Source: Solea solea (Eukaryota; Chordata; Actinopteri; Pleuronectiformes; Soleidae). Taken from it: a stretch of DNA of 64,000 nucleotides. Position 1 is the stretch's first letter; every line of letters begins with the position of its first letter. The translations under genes and the position numbers were made by a program. The stretch lies in contig NC_081151.1 in NCBI RefSeq assembly GCF_958295425.1, positions 14,046,606 to 14,110,605 on the forward strand. The letters are read 5' to 3'. The notes below the pieces were generated by a model. That model did not search any database. It saw nothing but the letters and a program-made list of their open reading frames with translations, and had not been told where the DNA came from. Below, piece by piece: positions 58,590 to 64,000 of the stretch.

Positions 58590-59882
58590 CATGGATGTTA
58601 TAAGAAGTGGATAGAGCACTGCCCCCCCTCTGCTTTGAAGACAATTTTGTCATGGTGGCCACTCGTGGTACTGCAACAAAAAATACTCATGTGGCCCAAA
58701 AAGCAATTTTCCCATTGACCACAATAGTAAAAGAGACGCCTGTAAAACTGTTCACAGGACACATCGTTACGTGGACGTATTCGCGCAGGTCTCAGTGCAT
58801 AACACGGTCACAGCTCCACAGTCCACACCGTCATGTCAGTATGAATCCACACAGTAGCTTGTTAATACATCGATAATAAGTTTGAAAATAAATCCTAATG
58901 AGCGACGAATAAATAACTAAAACTGCTTTGTTGTAATATTTTAAAAAATGTAAAAGAAAACCCATCATTGCCTTCATTTATTCACATTTCTCATAAAGTT
59001 TTCACATTGTAAGGTTCCCTAAAATACGTACGATGACGTTCCTGAGACGCCACATGACTGCTAGTGATGTGTTATTCGTGAACATTCGTTCAATATGAAC
59101 TAATCTTTTATATGACTCGGGAGTAATGAGTCATCTCAGTGAGTGATCCGTTCATTTTCATGCAGTATATCTAGCTATATAGCTGCATAAGCTCAGTCAG
59201 CAGGACAGGAAACAGAAATAATTAGTTCACGACTCACTCAACTGTGCGTGCGTCCTCAGGTCCTTGTTCATTTGTCACGTGACAGCTACCTAGTCATGCT
59301 GTTAAACAACAATGGCAGGGAGGATACAGGACACAATTCACTTCATTGTGGTATGTATTTGCTTTCCTAGGATTCCATATGTGTTAAGTAAGTGTTTGAG
59401 AGCTGCGGTCCCACAAGAGGGCTACAGCGCCACCCGCTGTAAAAATTAATGAAATGAACAAAATGACTCAAAAAAAGATTTGTTCAATTTACTGTCCGAG
59501 AGTAAAAGATCCGAGTCAGTAAAAAGAGTCGAACTTCTCAACACTAATGGCCGCGCTTTGCTGTGCTCGTACACAGCTGTGACGTCACTCTGGGATATAA
59601 GATTTTTATGGGCTTTTTATGGCCTTTAGGAAGGTTTACAAATGTGAAACTCCATGAATTAAAAATATAGAATATCAAGATCTATACATGCCTATGTCCA
59701 TGTCTCGAGGTGTCCTGTGAACAGTTTTATAGGCGTCTCTTTTACTATTGTGGTCAATGGGAAAATTGCTTTTTGGGCCGCATGAGTATTTTTTGTTGCA
59801 GTACCACAAGTGGCCACCATTACAAAATTGTCTTCAAGGCAGAGGGGGCGGTGCTCTATCCAGTTCTTATAATACATCCATG
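58590..59882. mobile_element. DNA-transposon-like element with ~185 bp inverted termini
   Basis: 58590-58778 is an almost perfect reverse complement of 59695-59882, from CATGGATGT(A)TTATAAGAA inward through GAAGACAATTTTGT, GGTACTGCAACAAAAAATAC and GCAATTTTCCCATTGACC. The interior matches 16520-16890. The element is non-coding and carries a nested hAT insertion at 59062-59546. Its right end is about 20 bases from the CRE/ETS-like sites of the ccnk promoter. Confidence 0.8.
59062..59546. mobile_element. hAT-type element nested in the 58.6 kb element
   Basis: Begins TAGTGATGTG and ends CAACACTA. The flanking 8-mers ATGACTGC and ATGGCCGC match at six of eight. The related copy at 16733 runs straight from CATGAC into CGTGCTTTGC without this block, which shows the insertion directly. 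No coding sequence. Confidence 0.85.
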
Positions 59883-59889
59883 GTCCCTG

Positions 59890-60073
59890 TGTACGACGCT
59901 ACGTCACTTCCGTCACCAAAGCCCTCCGAAAAATCCGTGATCCTCTACAGCCGTTATCTTTTAAGGTGGACTGAAGCACTCACCATAAGTCTCTGGTGAG
60001 AATCTCGATTTAGAAGCGGATACTGTTTACACACGAGTGTTGTTTCTTTTCTTCTTCTCGTGAGTCATGGTAG
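59890..60073 (+). promoter_or_regulatory. ccnk: ccnk promoter and probable noncoding exon 1
   Basis: CTACGTCACTTCCGTCACC (59899-59917) contains a CRE-like ACGTCA and an ETS-like ACTTCCG, a common mix in housekeeping promoters. A donor-like CTCTG|GTGAGA lies at 59995/59996. The conserved coding frame starts within the next 230 bases. Confidence 0.45.
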
Positions 60074-60366
60074 CATGTGAGTGGAGTAGCTATTAGCAGG
60101 TTCTCTAACACTGTGCTGGTCGGAGCAGCGGCAGAAGGAGCACAGCGGCAGTGTTCACCTCTTCTCCTTCCTCCTCCATCTCCAGCAGCAGCAGGAGCAG
60201 CGAGAGCAGTAGTCATCCTGGACCTTATCAGACCATGCTGGTACTGGGACAAGAAGGACTTGGCCCACACCCCCTCTCGGTCCGAGGGACTGGACCCCGG
60301 CACCGAGGCCCGGTACCGCAGAGAGGGGGCTCGTTTCATCTTTGATGTGGGCACACGGCTCGGGCT
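60074..60366 (+). CDS. ccnk: ccnk first conserved coding exon (5' border uncertain)
   Basis: The conserved part begins near 60218 ([10 protein letters not shown]) and ends GGGCT|GTATCC at 60366. The 5' border given is simply the base after the upstream in-frame stop. A pyrimidine-rich acceptor ending CATCTCCAG at 60185 is a good alternative start of the exon. Confidence 0.8.
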
Positions 60367-63345
60367 GTATCCTTCAGTTGCTTCATGTTAGCTGACAAAC
60401 GTCATCCTCCTCCACTATAGTTCCGCAATGTCTTGGGCTGCAATTATTAATTGATTACTAAATTAGTCGACAGCTATTTTGTTCGGTATTTTTTTCATAA
60501 TTCAAACAAGCGCACATACTTTTAAAAAGCTTATTTAATGTGAGCATTTTCTAGTTTCTTTGCTCCATGTAACAAAGAAATTAATCGGACTGAATAATTT
60601 TGATTAGTGGACAAAACTATCACTTTTAGATTATCCTTTTTAATATTTTTCTTGCATTTTATCGACAAATAACAGTTCTGGCGCTGCCAGAGGGAGCGGG
60701 AGTCACCAGGAGATCTGTGGTCAATACAGTATATGGATATTTATTTATCATGATATGAGACAAGATATGGTCGTAGACTTTGGAAAATCATATTATGATA
60801 GCTGTGATGACTTTTCCTGATTGATAATCATCATCATATTCGTTAAATTGAATACATTTGTTAAATACTCTCTTAACACTTTTAAGCCTAATTATTTGTG
60901 TTCTAGCCGAATTTGACCATATTTATAGGCAATTTCGTTTTTTCTAAAACACAAAAATCCTTGATTTAATGACAAAAAAAGCCAAATAAATATAGCAAAT
61001 ATTATCTTAAATGAAAGCTATTAACTTTATTTTATGAGATCAGATATTATTTAAAAGCCAAATCACCCAGCTTTAAGTTGAACATTGTCAAATCAAAATC
61101 CTGTGGCTTTTTTGCCTTTAGGCATGCACTGAGTGTGATGACATTGACTTGCTCCCTCCAAGTGTAGAGCTAAATTTCACGTACAAATTCACTGTGGTAA
61201 CTTTGATATGATTCTGCTTCAATACTGAGTGTTGTCACAAATATGAGGCTTTCTGTGATATTGAGGGGGAGGTCTTATATTCATGGAATACACTTGCAAT
61301 TATGAATGTAAACTCCGCTCACTCACATAATTTGTGCACGTCCATAGACAGACCTAGGCCCTTGGGTTTTAGTTATATTTTAAGACCCCCACAGTTTTAC
61401 AATTTGACTACCTTCATAGGAGCCCAGCACCTTTTAATGGGAGCTCAGCTCCTATTGGCTCCCACGTAATTCGAACACAGAGGTAATTAGTTGTGTGTTG
61501 TGGTCTCCTTCCATCTACCTGCAGTCAGTCTTCTTAACCTCTGGTCCCAGACACTATGACACACTGGCCACAGGAATTGTTTATTTTCACCGCTTCTACA
61601 TGTTTCACTCCTTCAAGCAGTTCCCCAGATATGTAAGTGTGAATGAATGTAAACTTTTTTTTTTTGCAGCTACTGGGAATTTGCAGTTGAAGCGTACATG
61701 GCAAACATGACGGGACATACAAAGCATAAAGTGATAGTTCAGGTTTTTAAAAGAAACAACAGAGAACCAACCTGAAACATGGAGGCTTGCTCTCACTGAA
61801 AACATGGTAGATTTTATTTACATTAGTAAGTGGTTTGTATTTAGTCCTGATGACCACTCAAAGCTGCTTTAAACTATATTTTTTGCCATTTACTCACACA
61901 TTTATGTGCAGCACATTTTCTATCGCTCATCACTCATACCCATTCACATGCTGCCAGCACAACTGTCCGGAGCAATGTGGGTTTAAGTGTCTTGCCCAAG
62001 GACACGTGAAAGACAACTTGCTCTACCACTGATCTACCGTTGCCCCCCAAACAGACTTCTCTAATAATAAAATCTACGTTTGGTCTCCTCTAAACTGAAG
62101 TCCATGCTAGGTTGTAAACTGTTCACTGCCTGCACCAAAATCCTTAGACAAAATCAAAAGAGATTTTACATCACGGCTCACTTGAGTTGTGGATCCACTT
62201 CTGCCTCCATCAGTAAATTCAAATGTTATATTATAATGTTATATTTTGTGACTTCTGTGGTTAAAATGAGTCATTAGTGATGCAAACTTACCAACCGTGG
62301 CAGCAGTAGACCAGCAGATTCTGTCACTGCAAACTAAAAATGCAGATTTTCTCAATGGACTTTGGTGCAGGAGAGTTTCAAGTTTCCAGTCATAAAAAAC
62401 GTATAAGAAATAAATAAGTAAACGTGTTAATATTATGTTTTGAGTGAGAGTGAGCCATCTTCTCTCAGGCTGGTTCTTGGTGCTATGTTTTCAGAACCAA
62501 TTCCAAAAAGTTTAACTCTCCCTTTAAGAACCCATACTTCACAAACTTATGCTTTCTTAAAAAGTAACAGCACTTTCCATAATGTAAGCTTGTTATCAAT
62601 AATTGGGCCCAGATACTTCATTTACTCCTCCATGTTTTTGTGGTCTTATGGTAGTATTCGCAAGTATATGAGACAATCTTTGAGCATCACCCCTGAAGGC
62701 ATTACATATCTGCATTTAATGTGTACATAAAAACGTGTACATATCAGTTATTAGTCAGTGAGTCATGGTCATCCCAGGTAGACCCACAACCTCACATCTG
62801 ACCACACTTACCTGTTTCATATCATTACATGTACAGTTGAAACCAGAAGTTTACATACACTATTTAAAAAGACACATATGCTTGTTTTCTCACTGTCTGA
62901 CATGAAATCAGACAATCACTCTTCCTGTTTTAGGTCAGTTGGGATTACCAAAATTATTTCTATTTGATAATGCCAGAATAATGAGAGAAGGATTTTTTTA
63001 GACAATGTTTATTACTTTCTTCAAAGTCAGAACTTTACATACGCTAAGATTATTATGCCTTTAAACAATTTGAGAAAGCCCAAATGAAGATGTCATGTCT
63101 TTGGAAGCTTCTGATACACTTTGTATATAGTGTATGTAAACTTCTGGTTTCAACTGTATCTCAAGTTGCTCCTTTTATAATTATGATGTTTTCTGTGTTG
63201 TGTATAACTGCAGGTGACAGGAGGATGCTGTCTTTTCCTCGCAGGCAAAGTGGAAGAAACTCCAAAGAAATGCAAAGACATCATCAAAACGGCTCGCAAC
63301 CTGCTCAACGATAGCCAGTTTGCACAGTTTGGAGATGACCCCAAG
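60074..63345 (+). CDS. ccnk: Cyclin K, N-terminal part (partial gene, runs off right edge)
   Basis: Cyclin K binds CDK12 and CDK13 and supports Ser2 phosphorylation of the RNA polymerase II tail and expression of DNA-damage genes in the nucleus. Three conserved exons are read: up to 60366, 61551-61632 and 63214-63345. They encode [53 protein letters not shown] and [18 protein letters not shown], the first cyclin box, nearly as in human CCNK. Phases match at each junction. The rest of the cyclin fold and the Pro-rich tail lie outside the window. The N-terminus before LIRPCWYW is unusual: the frame is open back to a TAG at 60071 but holds no ATG, so the start codon is not located. The conserved neighbour setd3 supports the call. 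Confidence 0.93.
60367..61550 (+). other. ccnk: ccnk intron
   Basis: AT-rich. A piece near 60430-60480 (GGGCTGCAATTATTAATTGATTA) resembles the hAT element at 42451. No other structure was recognised. Confidence 0.6.
61551..61632 (+). CDS. ccnk: ccnk second conserved coding exon
   Basis: Acceptor GTCCCAG at 61550, donor AGATAT|GTAAGT. Encodes [20 protein letters not shown] and FKQFPRY of the first cyclin box. Confidence 0.96.
61830..62050 (+). repeat. Fish dispersed repeat (GATGACCACTCAAAGCTGCTTT family), copy 2
   Basis: Shares GATGACCACTCAAAGCTGCT, GAGCAATGTGGGTTTAAGTG and TCTTGCCCAAGGACAC with 51385-51660. It lies in a ccnk intron. Confidence 0.65.
62110..62540. repeat. Dispersed repeat related to 28720-29000 and 10740-11000
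   Basis: Shared phrases are GTTGTGGATCCACT.CTGCCTCCATC and TTTTCTCAATGGACTTTGGTG. No terminus was recognised. Confidence 0.45.
62834..63156. mobile_element. Tc1/mariner-type MITE in ccnk intron
   Basis: The ends CAGTTGAAACCAGAAGTTTA (continuing CATACACTAT) and the exact reverse complement at 63127-63156 are both flanked by TA (62832-62833 and 63157-63158). At 323 bp it has no transposase. The terminus resembles that of fish Tc1-like elements. Confidence 0.92.
63214..63345 (+). CDS. ccnk: ccnk third conserved coding exon
   Basis: Acceptor ACTGCAG, donor CCCAAG|GTCTGT. Exactly 44 codons, with [19 protein letters not shown] and [16 protein letters not shown]. The next exon should begin with the EEVMVLERILLQ block and is not in the window. 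Confidence 0.96.
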
Positions 63346-64000
63346 GTCTGTGTGAACAGGAATGCGTCATATAGCCCTATGAAATCTTTTTTCCTTAAAT
63401 TCCATTTATTTTTTTCTGGTTTTCCTCTTTTATTTATTTATTTTAAATATTTTACCATACAAGTTATTAACGATATGTACAGTTAAGTGTACTTTCAAAA
63501 AATAAAAAGAATCATCATGCCTTCTTAAAGACATTTAAACAAAACAAACCAAAACATAGGCTAATACCTTGAATTTTCAGGTCATTTTAAGTGCATAACA
63601 GAAAGTGAAGAACTCTATCACCCGGCTCTAGTCTGGGCTACGTCCACACCCAGAAGTGTGCTTCACCCAACTTTCAAGTAAATTAGAGAGATTACATTGT
63701 GCACACAAGTGCACAGAGATAACTGCTGGAAAAGAGAAAAGTTTTCTGACATTGCCTGATTTCTGTGCTCTCTACTGCGATCAACTGCATTGTTTCCTGC
63801 CAGGGGGCTTGTCAGAGGCGTTACCTTGGTTGTGTGACGCTAACGTCTTCGTTTTCTGCATTGTGGAAATCTTAGTCAGAATTGCTCTGCCTCATTTATA
63901 AAGCCAACTTTTTGGGTTATTTTTAAACGGGATGTTTTCAGTACTTCATTCAACCACACTTCGAAAACCTGAGATATCCCTTTTAAAGAGTACCATCTCT
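63346..64000 (+). other. ccnk: ccnk intron running off the right edge
   Basis: AT-rich, no further cyclin K exon. No transposon terminus was recognised. Confidence 0.6.

Noticed and set aside
58607..58876. 89-codon plus-strand frame, repeated on the minus strand at 59692-59877
   Set aside because: The two are the same terminal inverted repeat read from each end; no protein family fits.
59878..59995. ATG at 59878 as the ccnk start
   Set aside because: Splicing from the donor at 59995 to an acceptor before 60097 would keep the frame, but this ATG lies in the transposon's terminal repeat and the encoded peptide is unlike cyclin K. Left open, not annotated.

Overview
The window looks like nuclear DNA of a teleost fish. 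Coding sequence is sparse and split into short exons with consensus GT-AG junctions. Long CA/GT microsatellites are frequent, and fish-type L1, tRNA-derived SINE, hAT and Tc1 sequences fill the introns and spacers. Three vertebrate genes can be read with confidence: exon 1 of bcl11b (minus strand), all coding exons of setd3 (minus strand), and the first conserved coding exons of ccnk (plus strand). This is the same order and orientation as BCL11B-SETD3-CCNK on human 14q32, so the window is a block of conserved synteny.

Layout. 1-3.8 kb: 3' part of bcl11b intron 1, rich in microsatellites. 3.8-4.9 kb: bcl11b exon 1, its 5' leader and a CpG-rich promoter region. 5-30 kb: a roughly 25 kb spacer without a supportable gene. 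It holds dispersed repeats, LINE fragments, a large inverted repeat at 20.2-22.2 kb, minisatellites, and a quiet low-repeat stretch at 6.1-7.3 kb that could hold bcl11b enhancers. 30.0-51.3 kb: the 12 coding exons of setd3, with phases that all join to exactly 594 codons plus stop. Its introns carry a broken MADF/Myb-like transposon gene, SINEs, several hAT elements and an L1 ORF1 fragment. 54.6-55.5 kb: probable noncoding first exon and CCAAT-box promoter of setd3. 55.5-59.9 kb: the divergent setd3/ccnk spacer, made almost wholly of three transposable elements. 59.9-64 kb: ccnk promoter and three coding exons; the gene runs off the right edge.

Functionally, bcl11b is a zinc-finger repressor whose exon 1 encodes the NuRD-recruiting N-terminus. 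setd3 is the actin-histidine methyltransferase. ccnk encodes the cyclin partner of CDK12/CDK13. They share no pathway; what links them is old synteny, and setd3 and ccnk are transcribed divergently.

No plausible new multi-gene system was found. The most unusual structures are a 1.4 kb TA-flanked element packed with about twenty GATATC palindromes, a 2 kb inverted repeat enclosing a LINE tail and a SINE, a transposon-within-transposon next to the ccnk promoter, and an intron-bearing MADF pseudogene nested antisense inside setd3. All alignments were made by eye, so repeat borders are approximate unless a terminal repeat and target duplication are stated.
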